Below, one piece after another: positions 28,617 through 34,972 of a DNA stretch of 34,972 bases (the first letter of the stretch is position 1; each line of letters begins with the position of its first letter). The notes beneath the pieces are model-generated. The model did no database searches. It was not told where the DNA came from and saw only the letters and a program-made list of their open reading frames with translations. This stretch comes from Synechococcus sp. J7-Johnson (GTDB lineage Bacteria; Cyanobacteriota; Cyanobacteriia; PCC-6307; Cyanobiaceae), in the NCBI RefSeq assembly GCF_024345795.1, contig NZ_JAGQBU010000028.1, positions 1 through 34,972 of the forward strand, written 5' to 3'. A program made the translations under genes and the position numbers.

Positions 28617-29024
28617 TCAGCTCTCCACTTTCACCACCACGGTGCTGTGGGTCTGGGCCTTGGGGGCCGTCACGGTCAACAGGCCGTCGCGGTAGCGGGC
28701 TTCGATGCCCTCCCGCTGCAGGCCGGCTGCAAAACGGAAGCTGCGGCTCCAGGTGCCATAGCGGAATTCGCTGTGGATCGGGCCGGCTTCCTTGGCGTTG
28801 TCGTTGCCGCTGCTGGTCTGGGAGCGGCGCTCGGCACTGATCAGCAAGGAGCGATCGGTGGCCTTCACTTCGATCGAATCTTTGTCGACGCCGGGCAGTT
28901 CCAGCACGACGACGTAGGCCTCAGCGGTTTCATGCACTTCGGCGGCAGGTACACGCTCGGCCTGATTGACCTGTTGCTCCAGACGCTCGAGCAGATCGAA
29001 GGGGGAATGGCGCAGGGTCAGCAT
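28617..29024 (-). CDS. Small heat shock protein, Hsp20/alpha-crystallin family
   Basis: ATP-independent holdase chaperone that binds unfolding proteins, in cyanobacteria also at thylakoid membranes. 135 aa from the ATG at 29024, chosen because AAGGA lies seven bases upstream; the open frame extends to 29081. The alpha-crystallin domain is complete (about 30-130): PAAEVHETAEAYVVVLELPG at its start, VDKDSIEVKA, FRYGTWSRSFRF and the signature GLLTVTAPKA, followed by a short C-terminal tail ending VVKVES. N-terminal MLTLRHSPFDLLERLEQQV is typical of the family. Confidence 0.94.
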   Translation of the reverse strand: MLTLRHSPFDLLERLEQQVNQAERVPAAEVHETAEAYVVVLELPGVDKDSIEVKATDRSLLISAERRSQTSSGNDNAKEAGPIHSEFRYGTWSRSFRFAAGLQREGIEARYRDGLLTVTAPKAQTHSTVVVKVES

Positions 29025-29187
29025 GGTGATGTCCTTAACAGATAAATGATCAGGGTGTTTCCGGATCACCCGTCCAAACAATGTGGCTGATCTAGATGAG
29101 ATCCTGGAGCGCAGAAACCGTCCATCTCGGTACGGGCTGCACGCCTTGGTCGGTCTCTACACCAGAGCAGGGGGGAGAACCGACAAA

Positions 29188-29211
29188 AGTTGCAGCCAGG
29201 AGTTGCAGCCA
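29188..29211. repeat. Short tandem direct repeat upstream of hsp20
   Basis: AGTTGCAGCCA occurs at 29188-29198 and again at 29201-29211, a 13-bp period, between the hsp20 and MEKHLA genes. It may be a regulator binding site or a slippage product. Confidence 0.5.
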
Positions 29212-29215
29212 AGCG

Positions 29216-29758
29216 CTAATTCAGAAGCCACCACCAGTTCGAGAAGGCAGCGGCCTGGCCGCAATCGCGGCCGTCGCGATCGCGCAGGGTCCAGAGGCGG
29301 GCGCGGCTGATCACGAAGCGACGGCCGTGGCTGTCGATGCGGATGCCGGTGTAACCGCTGATCGCCTCCAAGGCCCGGGCGCTGGTCAGCAGGCGGGCTC
29401 GGCTTGAGCGCTCAGCGGGCTCCGCCGTGAGCCGGGAGGGCATGCCGACCATCTCGTGCCAGGGGCGGCGCCAGAGCGCCAGGGCCGAGCGGTTGGCGTA
29501 GATCAGGCGGGGGTCCTGATCAGGTCGATCGGCGCTGCCGTCGTGGGCGAGCACCACGGTGGCGGCGGCGAACAGCTCTTGGGCCCGCTGCCGCGCCTCA
29601 CCGGGGGATGGGGCTGGCAGGGCAGGGGTGGAGGTGGCGATCAGGGGCCGTCCGAAGGCACTCTGGTGAGAGGCCAGCAACCAGCTGGCCCGCTCGATCC
29701 CAGCAGGGCTGAGCCAGGGGGCTTCGCCGGGGGATGACCCGGGCTCAGTCAGCGGCAT
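29216..29758 (-). CDS. MEKHLA domain-containing protein (PAS-like)
   Basis: The MEKHLA domain is a PAS-related domain found in plant HD-ZIP III proteins and in stand-alone cyanobacterial proteins. Landmarks are the N-terminal SHQSAFGRPL, LIYANRSALALWRRPWHEMVGMPSRLTAEPAE (about 85-115), YTGIRIDSHGRRF and the C-terminal CGQAAAFSNW. 180 aa from the ATG at 29758; a GTG at 29773 is also open. The start overlaps the end of the SWIM gene (stop at 29745) by 14 bases, so the two are probably co-transcribed. A redox or ligand-sensing role is inferred from the fold only. Confidence 0.85.
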   Translation of the reverse strand: MPLTEPGSSPGEAPWLSPAGIERASWLLASHQSAFGRPLIATSTPALPAPSPGEARQRAQELFAAATVVLAHDGSADRPDQDPRLIYANRSALALWRRPWHEMVGMPSRLTAEPAERSSRARLLTSARALEAISGYTGIRIDSHGRRFVISRARLWTLRDRDGRDCGQAAAFSNWWWLLN

Positions 29759-30644
29759 CGCTGCTACCGCCACCCATGGCCTGGGCCCAGGCCAGCTGGC
29801 TCACCCGGCTGGCCTGGGCCTGCAGCAGGGAGAGGAAGCGGCTGTTGGCGTCTGGGAAGAGGGGTTCGTGGGCCAGGGGCAGCTCACCGGCTTCATCGAG
29901 CCCGCTCTCCCCTTCCATGGCCGGAGTAATCACCACCAGATCCGGATCCAGGGCCGATGCGTACGACCACCAGCGGCTCGGGTCGCCCACGGCTGGGTGG
30001 ACGGGGTGCGGCACATGAACGGCGGCCTGGCGCTTACCGCCTGCGGCTGCAGCCAGCTGTTTCCGTCTGCGCTTGGCCAGGTCGGAGAGCAGCTGGGTTC
30101 TGGAGCGACCGCGCAGCTGGAAGAGCACGAACGGGTCTTCGCTGAAGCGATCACCCATCAGGTAGTAGACGGCGCTGACGTGCTTGCAGGGGTTGGCCTT
30201 GTCAGGGCAGCTGCATTCGCTGCGCACCTCCTGGAGCTTGAAGGGAAACAGGCGGCGGCCGCTGGCGGCGAAGGCGCGCTCGATGTCCTGGGGCATTACC
30301 CCGGCCAGCAACTGGGCCGACCAGCGGGCCTTCTGGCCGAGGGCCTCGAGCACGTAGCCCCAGTCGTCGTCGCTGAGCACATCCAGCCAGAGCTTCACCT
30401 TGTAGGGCTCCTCCTCGGTGCCCTGCACGCGGGCATGCACCCGCCTCCCCTCGAAGCGGATCGAGAGCACGTTGCCCTCACGCACATACGACCAGGCGCG
30501 CTCGAGCCGTTTCTTGTAGCGATAGGAGTTGATCAGCTCCATCCACTGCTCCACCCACCAGGGCTGCTGCCCCAGGCCTTGCTGGCCCAGCTGGGTGGTG
30601 ATCGCGCTGCCGCCGAAGGCGCCGCCGGTGCCGGTGATGGTCAT
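29745..30644 (-). CDS. SWIM zinc-finger protein
   Basis: 299 aa from the ATG at 30644. The SWIM motif CxCx6CxH is C144, C146, C153 and H155 (in SECSCPDKANPCKHVSAVYY). The N-terminal part (WWVEQWMELINSYRYKKRLERAWSYVREGNVL...) is the typical lead-in of bacterial SWIM proteins, which usually partner SNF2-family helicases. No such helicase is adjacent here. The open frame continues upstream to 31553, but that part is antisense to the ferredoxin-MBL gene and not credible. It is divergent from that gene, with 81 bp between starts. Confidence 0.87.
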   Translation of the reverse strand: MTITGTGGAFGGSAITTQLGQQGLGQQPWWVEQWMELINSYRYKKRLERAWSYVREGNVLSIRFEGRRVHARVQGTEEEPYKVKLWLDVLSDDDWGYVLEALGQKARWSAQLLAGVMPQDIERAFAASGRRLFPFKLQEVRSECSCPDKANPCKHVSAVYYLMGDRFSEDPFVLFQLRGRSRTQLLSDLAKRRRKQLAAAAGGKRQAAVHVPHPVHPAVGDPSRWWSYASALDPDLVVITPAMEGESGLDEAGELPLAHEPLFPDANSRFLSLLQAQASRVSQLAWAQAMGGGSSDAAD

Positions 30645-30725
30645 GGAGAAAGTATGCCGAGCGACCGGATCAGCGGCCGCTGATGGTCCGCGCTCGCCAG
30701 GCTGGATTGGTCCCGGAGTCTGGCC

Positions 30726-31634
30726 ATGGCCCGTGCCGCCGAGCGTCTGGCCGTCAATGCGGACGGTCCCTTCTATGTGGATCGCAGTTGCATCGACTGC
30801 GGCACCTGCTGGCAGTTCGATCCGGCCCACTTCGCGCCGACCGGCCGCACGTCGCATGTGTGGGCCCAGCCGGCCGGGGAGGAGGAGGTCAGGGCGGCGT
30901 TGCTGGCGCTGCAGGCCTGTCCGGTAGCGGCCATCGGCACCATTCGGGAGCTGCTGGCGCTCACGCCCGCCGATGGCTTCCCATCCCTGGTGATGAGCCT
31001 TGCGCAGGGGGAGGTGCATTACTGCGGCTGGGCGTCGCGCAAGAGCTTCGGGGCCAGCAGCTGGCTGATCACCCGGCGGCGCAGCGATGGCAGCCCCGAC
31101 AACGTGCTGATTGATTCCCCGCGCTGGAGCGCAGAGCTGGCCCGCCGTATCGAGGCCATGGGTGGCGTCAGCCGCATCCTGCTCAGCCACCGCGATGACG
31201 TGGCCGATCACCAGGCCTGGGCCCGGCGTTTCGGAGCCGAGCGCTGGATCCACAGCGCCGATGCCGATGCGGCCGCTGAGGCGGAGCACCGCTTCGAGGG
31301 CACTGAGCGCCTGCGGCTCGATGACGATCTGCTGGTGATTCCGGTGCCGGGACACACGGCCGGCTGTGTGGCGGTGCTGTTCGCGGATCAGGTGCTGTTC
31401 AGCGGCGACCACCTCTGGTGGGGGGTGGATCCGCCGGGTGTGGTGGCCTCCCGGCGGGTGTGCTGGTGGAACTGGGAGGAGCAGCTGCGGTCGGTGGAGC
31501 GCCTGCTCGATCTGGATGTGCGCTGGCTGCTGCCCGGCCACGGCCGCTGGCATTCATTCGCCCCGGGCGAGTGGCGGCGTGAGTTGGAGGCAACACTGAC
31601 GCGGGCTCGGGAGGGACCGAGCGGGGAACCCTGA
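30726..31634 (+). CDS. Ferredoxin-like domain fused to metallo-beta-lactamase-fold hydrolase
   Basis: 302 aa. Residues about 15-75 carry one Fe-S cluster motif, CIDCGTC (C22, C25, C28), with a distal ACP (C65), as in single-cluster 4Fe-4S ferredoxins. The remainder is an MBL-fold domain with SHRDDVADH (the HxxDxxDH-type metal motif), VPGHTAGCVAVLF, FSGDHLWW and LLPGHGRW. The arrangement is found in cyanobacteria, but the substrate is not known to me. It could be a redox-controlled hydrolase. Start at 30726 has no strong ribosome binding site. It is the last gene before the integrase, 21 bp upstream of intI. Confidence 0.85.
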   Translation: MARAAERLAVNADGPFYVDRSCIDCGTCWQFDPAHFAPTGRTSHVWAQPAGEEEVRAALLALQACPVAAIGTIRELLALTPADGFPSLVMSLAQGEVHYCGWASRKSFGASSWLITRRRSDGSPDNVLIDSPRWSAELARRIEAMGGVSRILLSHRDDVADHQAWARRFGAERWIHSADADAAAEAEHRFEGTERLRLDDDLLVIPVPGHTAGCVAVLFADQVLFSGDHLWWGVDPPGVVASRRVCWWNWEEQLRSVERLLDLDVRWLLPGHGRWHSFAPGEWRRELEATLTRAREGPSGEP

Positions 31635-31655
31635 AAGTGGATCTGCGTTGAACGC

Positions 31656-32627
31656 ATGGCTCAGGCTTCAGGCCCACGGCTGATGGATCGTTTCCGTGAG
31701 GAGATGCAGGTGAGGCGTTACGCCCGGCGCACGATCACCAGCTACGCCCAGTGGGTGAAACGCTTTCTGCGCTTTCACGGGATGCGGCATCCCAGGGAGA
31801 TGGGCGAGCAGGAGATCAATGCCTTCCTGTCGCATCTGGCCACGGTGGGGCAGGTGAGTGCTTCCACGCAGAATCAGGCGCTGTCGGCCTTGTTATTTCT
31901 CTACAGGCAGGTGCTGGGCGGTGATGTAGGGAACCTGGACGGTGTAGTGCGTGCACGGCAGCCCAAGAGGCTGCCGGTGGTGTTCACGTTGAAAGAGACG
32001 AGGGATGTTCTGCAACAGCTCAAGGGCACCGAACAACTCGTGGCGCAGCTTCTATACGGCAGCGGTCTGCGGCTCATGGAAGCACTGCGGCTTCGGGTGA
32101 AGGATGTGGAAATCGAGGCCCGGCAGCTGACCGTTCGCAGCGGCAAAGGGGACAAGGACCGGGTCACCGTTCTCCCAGCCAGCCTTCTGGAGCCGTTGCA
32201 GGAACATCTGGAGGCGGTGCGACAGATTCACCGGAGAGACCTGGCGGCAGGTTGGGGAAGGGTGATGCTGCCGATGGCACTGGGACGGAAGTACCCCAAC
32301 GCGGCCTCGGAATGGGGGTGGCAGTGGGTCTTTCCACAGTCGCACCGCTGGTTTGACAACAAGACCCGAATGGAAGGCCGGCATCACATCGATCCATCCG
32401 TGATCCAGAAGGCCGTGAAGCGGGCGATCCTGCGAGCCGGCATCAGCAAGCCGGCCAGTTGCCACACATTTCGCCACTCGTTCGCGACTCACTTACTTGA
32501 GCGTGGCCAGGACATCCGCACCATCCAGGAATTGCTTGGACATAGCAACGTGAAGACCACGATGATCTATACCCATGTGCTGAATCGTGGCCCATGTGGG
32601 GTGTTGAGCCCAGCGGACCTTTTGTAG
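31656..32627 (+). CDS. intI: Integron integrase (IntI-type tyrosine recombinase)
   Basis: 323-aa tyrosine recombinase that recombines attI and attC sites to insert or excise cassettes. Catalytic residues are all present: R139 ([11 protein letters not shown]), K164 ([10 protein letters not shown]), H270 and R273 ([11 protein letters not shown]), H296 (LLGHSNV) and Y305 (TTMIYTHV). The IntI-specific insert that separates integron integrases from XerC/D lies at about 201-228 ([17 protein letters not shown], then GWQWVFPQ). The C-terminus [14 protein letters not shown] matches the IntI hallmark THVLNRGGxGVxSP. Length is normal and no disruption is seen, so it may be active. It is transcribed toward its cassettes. 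Confidence 0.95.
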   Translation: MAQASGPRLMDRFREEMQVRRYARRTITSYAQWVKRFLRFHGMRHPREMGEQEINAFLSHLATVGQVSASTQNQALSALLFLYRQVLGGDVGNLDGVVRARQPKRLPVVFTLKETRDVLQQLKGTEQLVAQLLYGSGLRLMEALRLRVKDVEIEARQLTVRSGKGDKDRVTVLPASLLEPLQEHLEAVRQIHRRDLAAGWGRVMLPMALGRKYPNAASEWGWQWVFPQSHRWFDNKTRMEGRHHIDPSVIQKAVKRAILRAGISKPASCHTFRHSFATHLLERGQDIRTIQELLGHSNVKTTMIYTHVLNRGPCGVLSPADLL

Positions 32628-32803
32628 CAACCTGAACATTCGGTTTGCGGACCCGCCTATGAACCCAACGCCGATGAGCCAAATCCCTCAAAGGCCCTAC
32701 GCTGGTGAGAGCTCCACGAAAGGCTGTCGGCTTTGGGGGATTCTTATGCGGCCAGTGAGCCGGGTTAGGGATGGATACCGGACCCGCCGAAATACTGTTA
32801 GCC
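32628..32803 (+). other. attI-like recombination region
   Basis: This 176-bp non-coding segment between the intI stop and cassette 1 ends in GTTAGCC (32797-32803), identical to the R' core sites of both attC sites; cleavage would be between G32797 and T32798. Unlike an attC, it has no partner GGCTAAC upstream and no matching inner arms. It also holds GTTAGGG (32764-32770) and a 10-bp direct repeat CGGACCCGCC (32648-32657 and 32779-32788), the second copy ending eight bases before the core. A weak -10-like AATACT (32791-32796) overlaps the edge. Cassette promoter not identified. Confidence 0.72.
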
Positions 32804-32821
32804 ACACACTGAGAAGACACC

Positions 32822-33574
32822 GTGCCAGGAATTTCGCGCCGAGACATCTCCTTCGTAGTTAACCGCTACATCGGCGTCTCGGGCGGTTACTTGGGTGACT
32901 TCTCGTACCGAACTCACGCGGAGTTCTACGGCGAGTACTGCGAACTCTGCATCGACCCGAACCAATACGAAGGAACCACACGAGAACGGTTCACCCAGAT
33001 CCTCAGCGAGGCAACGCCTCGGATTCAAGCCAGGATTCTTGCCGGGGTCCTCGACAAGTACCCAGTAGGTTCCTCAGCTCTTCGCTCGCCAGAGGCCGGG
33101 GACCACATTCGGACAATTATTGAGACCTGCCTTGTCGCCGCAGCCGTTGAGGCGCCAGAACTCGCCACGACCAGCGAAGTCGTAGCGCGAGCTATCGACG
33201 ACGCAGAAACCCTGATGCGAGTAAATGGTCCAACGAGTGCCGTCGATCGAGTTCACACCGCACTTCACGGGTACCTGAAGGCCGTTTGCGCCCAAGCTGG
33301 ATACAGCTACTCCACTGATCCATCCATACTCGACTTGTTCAAGATCTTGAAGCGAGATCACCCAAACCTTCAGGCCCTCGGTGCGCATAAGGGGCCAATA
33401 GTCCAGGTCCTTCGTGCATTGGGCAGCGTAATGGATGCCCTCAACCCCGCGCGCAACCGCGGCAGCGTAGCGCACCCCAACGACGAGTTGCTCGATGAAG
33501 ATGAGGCGATCCTGTTCATCAACGCGGCCCGTACCGTGCTTCAGTTTCTTGACGCGAAGCTGCGGGAGAAGTGA
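32822..33574 (+). CDS. Cassette 1: abortive-infection family protein (Abi_C-like)
   Basis: 250 aa from a GTG 24 bases after the recombination point. The C-terminal part (about 165-248) resembles the abortive infection C-terminal domain (PF14355): ILKRDHPNLQALGAHKGPIV, VLRALGSVMDALNPARNRGS and INAARTVLQFLDAK, with the R-N-x(3)-AH core (RNRGSVAH). The N-terminal part (ISRRDISFVVNRYIG, GGYLGDFSYRTHAEFY, EYEGTTRERF-like YEGTTRERF) is a module that recurs in putative defence proteins. Such proteins are thought to stop phage spread by halting infected cells. No catalytic nuclease motif is visible, so the effector mechanism is unknown. The attC begins six bases after its stop. Confidence 0.75.
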   Translation: MPGISRRDISFVVNRYIGVSGGYLGDFSYRTHAEFYGEYCELCIDPNQYEGTTRERFTQILSEATPRIQARILAGVLDKYPVGSSALRSPEAGDHIRTIIETCLVAAAVEAPELATTSEVVARAIDDAETLMRVNGPTSAVDRVHTALHGYLKAVCAQAGYSYSTDPSILDLFKILKRDHPNLQALGAHKGPIVQVLRALGSVMDALNPARNRGSVAHPNDELLDEDEAILFINAARTVLQFLDAKLREK

Positions 33575-33579
33575 GTGGA

Positions 33580-33669
33580 GGCTAACATCACCATGCACCT
33601 GATCCGCCACCTAGATTCTCATTTTGTACGCTCAGGCTCCTTGCGGCCAGGTGATGGCGAGCGTTAGCC
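33580..33669 (+). repeat. attC site of cassette 1
   Basis: 90 bp with R'' GGCTAAC (33580-33586) and R' GTTAGCC (33663-33669) perfectly complementary. Inner arms CACCTG (33596-33601) and CAGGTG (33648-33653) are also complementary and lie exactly nine bases from each outer box; between them TCACCAT and ATGGCGA can pair with one shift and one mismatch. The central part (about 33602-33647) is the variable loop. This symmetry at the 3' end of the gene is the diagnostic attC architecture. Confidence 0.9.
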
Positions 33670-33715
33670 ATAGCCCGCTTTACGCAGCTTATATGTTAAG
33701 AGGTTCACGCAAATT

Positions 33716-34468
33716 TTGCAGAAGAGTCAGCAGTCAGTTAGACAAAGTGAGTCTATATATCTTAGCCATATGTCAAGCTTGGAAGAATCAAAGGCTAGCC
33801 TTGATGAGAGGCGACTGTTGCTCGAGGAGAATCGGCTAGCATATGAGAGTTCATCTGCAAGAAAATGGTTTCCCACCCTGGCCATAATTGCTGTTCCATT
33901 AACTACCTTTATATTCTCCTCTTTTCAGTACCTTGACTCGCGACAGCAGACCCAACGAGAGAGGCTCCAAGCAGCCTCCGAAAAGGATAGAGAGTGGAGA
34001 TATAAGACAGTCGATTTTTACTTCTCTCGGCGCAATGACTTTGATCTTGTAAAGAATCCCCAGCAAGCATCTAGGAATCTTCAAGTGCTTTCGATCTTTG
34101 CTCCTGCCGAAGTGGCCCGTATACTTAGTGTCGAACAGAATCGAGTCAGTATCGAGCAACAGGTAAATTCAGAAAGTGTGTCAGTACAGAGCAAACAAGC
34201 AATAAAAGACATTAGTTCTACATTACTAAGCCAAGATGGCCGTCGTGCCGTCATCAATGACCCAGACGGCTATACAAATATCAGAAGTTCTCCTCGATCT
34301 GATGGCCAGATAATTGGCATTGTCAAATCAGGCCAGGAATTCAAAGCATATCCTGAGGCGGGAGCAGAGTGGTGGCGAGTCAGCGCTCCATCTAAATCCA
34401 ATAAATCCAAAGATTCACCACCAATAATCGGTTTTATGCACAGATCTCGAATCACTATTCTTAAATAG
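33716..34468 (+). CDS. Cassette 2: membrane-anchored coiled-coil protein with C-terminal SH3-like domain
   Basis: 250 aa if the TTG at 33716 is used (AAGAGG at 33698-33703 lies 12 bases upstream); the first ATG is at 33770 (residue 19). Order: charged helix rich in Glu/Arg/Leu (about 15-48), one membrane segment WFPTLAIIAVPLTTFIFSSF (about 51-70), a second coiled-coil-like region with REWRYKTVDFYFSRRNDFD, and a C-terminal bacterial-SH3-like domain (about 183-249: YTNIRSSPRSDGQIIGIVKS, EWWRVSA, GFMHRSRITIL). I do not recognise the full protein. Low GC and odd codon use against its neighbours indicate transfer. A membrane-bound defence or stress effector is possible but unproven. Confidence 0.7.
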   Translation: MQKSQQSVRQSESIYLSHMSSLEESKASLDERRLLLEENRLAYESSSARKWFPTLAIIAVPLTTFIFSSFQYLDSRQQTQRERLQAASEKDREWRYKTVDFYFSRRNDFDLVKNPQQASRNLQVLSIFAPAEVARILSVEQNRVSIEQQVNSESVSVQSKQAIKDISSTLLSQDGRRAVINDPDGYTNIRSSPRSDGQIIGIVKSGQEFKAYPEAGAEWWRVSAPSKSNKSKDSPPIIGFMHRSRITILK

Positions 34469-34713
34469 AATGTGCCGATAGTCTTGCCTAGCTGGTTTAC
34501 TTCTTCGACCTAGATGGATTGTTGTAGCTGATATGTGGCATGCCCCTTCGATTTGCATTCTAATTCTTGGCAGAGCTGGAATATTCTATTGAATGCCTAT
34601 TCGGATGTACTCCATCAGTTTAAAGTAGTTGGGTTTGCTAGTAGGGAGCATTTCAGGTGAGAAGCTTTGATATGTGTTGTCTTATAAACAGGGAGTTATT
34701 CTTATGATGCTGT
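34469..34713. other. Non-coding AT-rich tail of cassette 2
   Basis: 245 bp between the cassette 2 stop codon and its attC hold no convincing gene, terminator or small RNA. The length is unusual for a cassette, where attC normally begins close to the stop codon; cassette 1 has only five bases here. Confidence 0.6.
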
Positions 34714-34802
34714 GGCTAACAGACCCCTAGGGTGGGCAGGCCGCCAACTAACCTCTTGATCCGCTCTATACTCTTATTCTGTCACTCAGGGCGGCGTTAG
34801 CC
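34714..34802 (+). repeat. attC site of cassette 2
   Basis: 89 bp from R'' GGCTAAC (34714-34720) to R' GTTAGCC (34796-34802). Next to the boxes, ACCCCTAGGGTG (34723-34734 region) pairs imperfectly with CACTCAGGGCGG (34783-34794 region), with one bulge, as in folded attC sites. It shares both outer boxes and near-identical length with attC of cassette 1, but the inner sequence differs, so the two cassettes have separate origins. Confidence 0.85.
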
Positions 34803-34846
34803 CAATCAGCAACATCCAGATTAATTATAGCGCGAGCGATCTTTAA

Positions 34847-34972
34847 GGAACATCTGAAAAACCGGCTAAAATCAATCCAGATCCAAGACTGAGACTGGAA
34901 CGGATGGCCGCCCCCCTCCAGCTGGGCTTTACGGACTACGAGCAGATCTGCGCCAAAAAGAGGACGCGACGC
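34847..34972 (+). mobile_element. IS5-family insertion sequence, right copy, only its 5' end
   Basis: Begins with GGAACATCTGAAAAACC and continues into the transposase gene at 34904. Positions 34846-34972 are the exact reverse complement of 1-127. The four bases before the tip, TTAA (34843-34846), match the YTAR target consensus of IS5-group elements. The insertion lies about 45 bp past the last attC core and so interrupts a third cassette or the array boundary. Confidence 0.8.
34904..34972 (+). CDS. IS5-family transposase, N-terminal 23 codons (runs off right edge)
   Basis: ATG at 34904 followed by 22 further open codons to the edge, identical to the fragment at 1-69. GGAACGG just upstream of the ATG could serve as a weak ribosome binding site. 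Only the N-terminal DNA-binding part (LGFTDYEQICAKKRTRR) is visible. Confidence 0.75.
   Translation, partial: MAAPLQLGFTDYEQICAKKRTRR

Larger units (their letters stand above)
31656..34845 (+). mobile_element. Integron: IntI, attI-like site, two complete gene cassettes and a truncated third
   Basis: The segment contains an IntI-type integrase (31656-32627), an attI-like region ending in GTTAGCC (32797-32803), cassette 1 (32798-33663), cassette 2 (33664-34796) and the first about 49 bp of a third cassette (34797-34845), which is cut by an IS5-type element. Each cassette has one plus-strand gene and a terminal attC. All genes, intI included, run in the same direction, unlike the usual divergent layout. 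Cassette 2 is clearly more AT-rich than the chromosome, as expected of captured DNA. Confidence 0.88.

Noticed and set aside
29025-29215. CIRCE-type heat-shock operator upstream of hsp20
   Set aside because: No TTAGCACTC-N9-GAGTGCTAA-like inverted repeat is present; only a short direct repeat was found.
30645-31553. N-terminal extension of the SWIM protein to 602 codons
   Set aside because: The extension is antisense to the ferredoxin-MBL gene and has no protein-like features; SWIM homology starts after 30644.
32663-32803. An additional attC (empty cassette) between intI and cassette 1, from ACCCAAC at 32663
   Set aside because: The outer box fits RYYYAAC but is not complementary to GTTAGCC, and no inner arms pair; it is better read as attI.
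32659-32862. 67-codon plus-strand frame across the attI-like region
   Set aside because: It spans the recombination core, so would be broken by each cassette exchange, and its composition is not protein-like.
33074-33610. Minus-strand frame (178 codons) opposite the cassette 1 gene, extending into attC
   Set aside because: Cassette genes normally read toward their attC; the plus-strand product has recognisable family features and this one has none.
33624-33839. Alternative 71-codon frame at the start of cassette 2, including an ATG at 33693
   Set aside because: It begins inside attC1 and overlaps the longer frame that has a membrane segment and a C-terminal domain.

Overview
The window looks like a GC-rich freshwater picocyanobacterial chromosome (Cyanobium/Synechococcus type). 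The signs are paired flavodiiron proteins Flv3/Flv1, the bicarbonate transporter SbtA with its PII-like partner SbtB, a CmpABCD/NrtABCD-type ABC transporter with the cyanobacteria-specific fused ATPase, tandem DesC-type desaturases, a MEKHLA-domain protein, and repeated HIP1 octamers (GCGATCGC, for example at 607-614). No tRNA, rRNA or CRISPR array was seen.

Layout. Both ends hold the first 23 codons of the same IS5-type transposase, facing outward, inside an exact 127-bp terminal inverted repeat. The window is therefore probably a complete contig bounded by two copies of one insertion sequence. From the left: a small membrane protein, dnaB and rplI (minus strand); two stearoyl-type desaturases around an HTH-like gene; a YnbB/methionine-gamma-lyase-like PLP enzyme, gcvH and gcvP (plus strand); two small unknown genes; then a long minus-strand redox block (flv3, flv1, rubrerythrin, Old Yellow Enzyme, pirin, DUF924). 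Divergent from flv3 lies an inorganic-carbon uptake island: sbtA-sbtB with its terminator, a DUF6671 gene on the other strand, and cmpA-cmpB-cmpC-cmpD.

The right quarter is accessory. A complete IS110-family element, whose upstream non-coding DNA can fold like a bridge RNA, follows cmpD. After hsp20, a MEKHLA protein, a SWIM protein and a ferredoxin/metallo-beta-lactamase fusion comes the most interesting segment, an integron. It has a full-length IntI with the IntI-specific insert, an attI-like site, and two gene cassettes, each ended by an attC site of 89-90 bp. All three recombination sites share the 7-mer GTTAGCC. Cassette 1 encodes an abortive-infection-type (Abi_C-like) protein. Cassette 2 encodes an unrecognised AT-rich membrane-anchored coiled-coil/SH3-like protein. 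A third cassette start is cut off after about 50 bp by the right-hand IS5 copy. Unusually, intI points the same way as its cassettes, with attI at its 3' end.

How it fits together. The core part covers replication and translation (dnaB, rplI), membrane lipid desaturation, the photorespiratory glycine cleavage system, O2 photoreduction and peroxide handling, and high-affinity bicarbonate uptake, all consistent with CO2/O2 and light-stress physiology. The accessory part shows gene capture, with a probable phage-defence cargo, beside two unrelated IS families.
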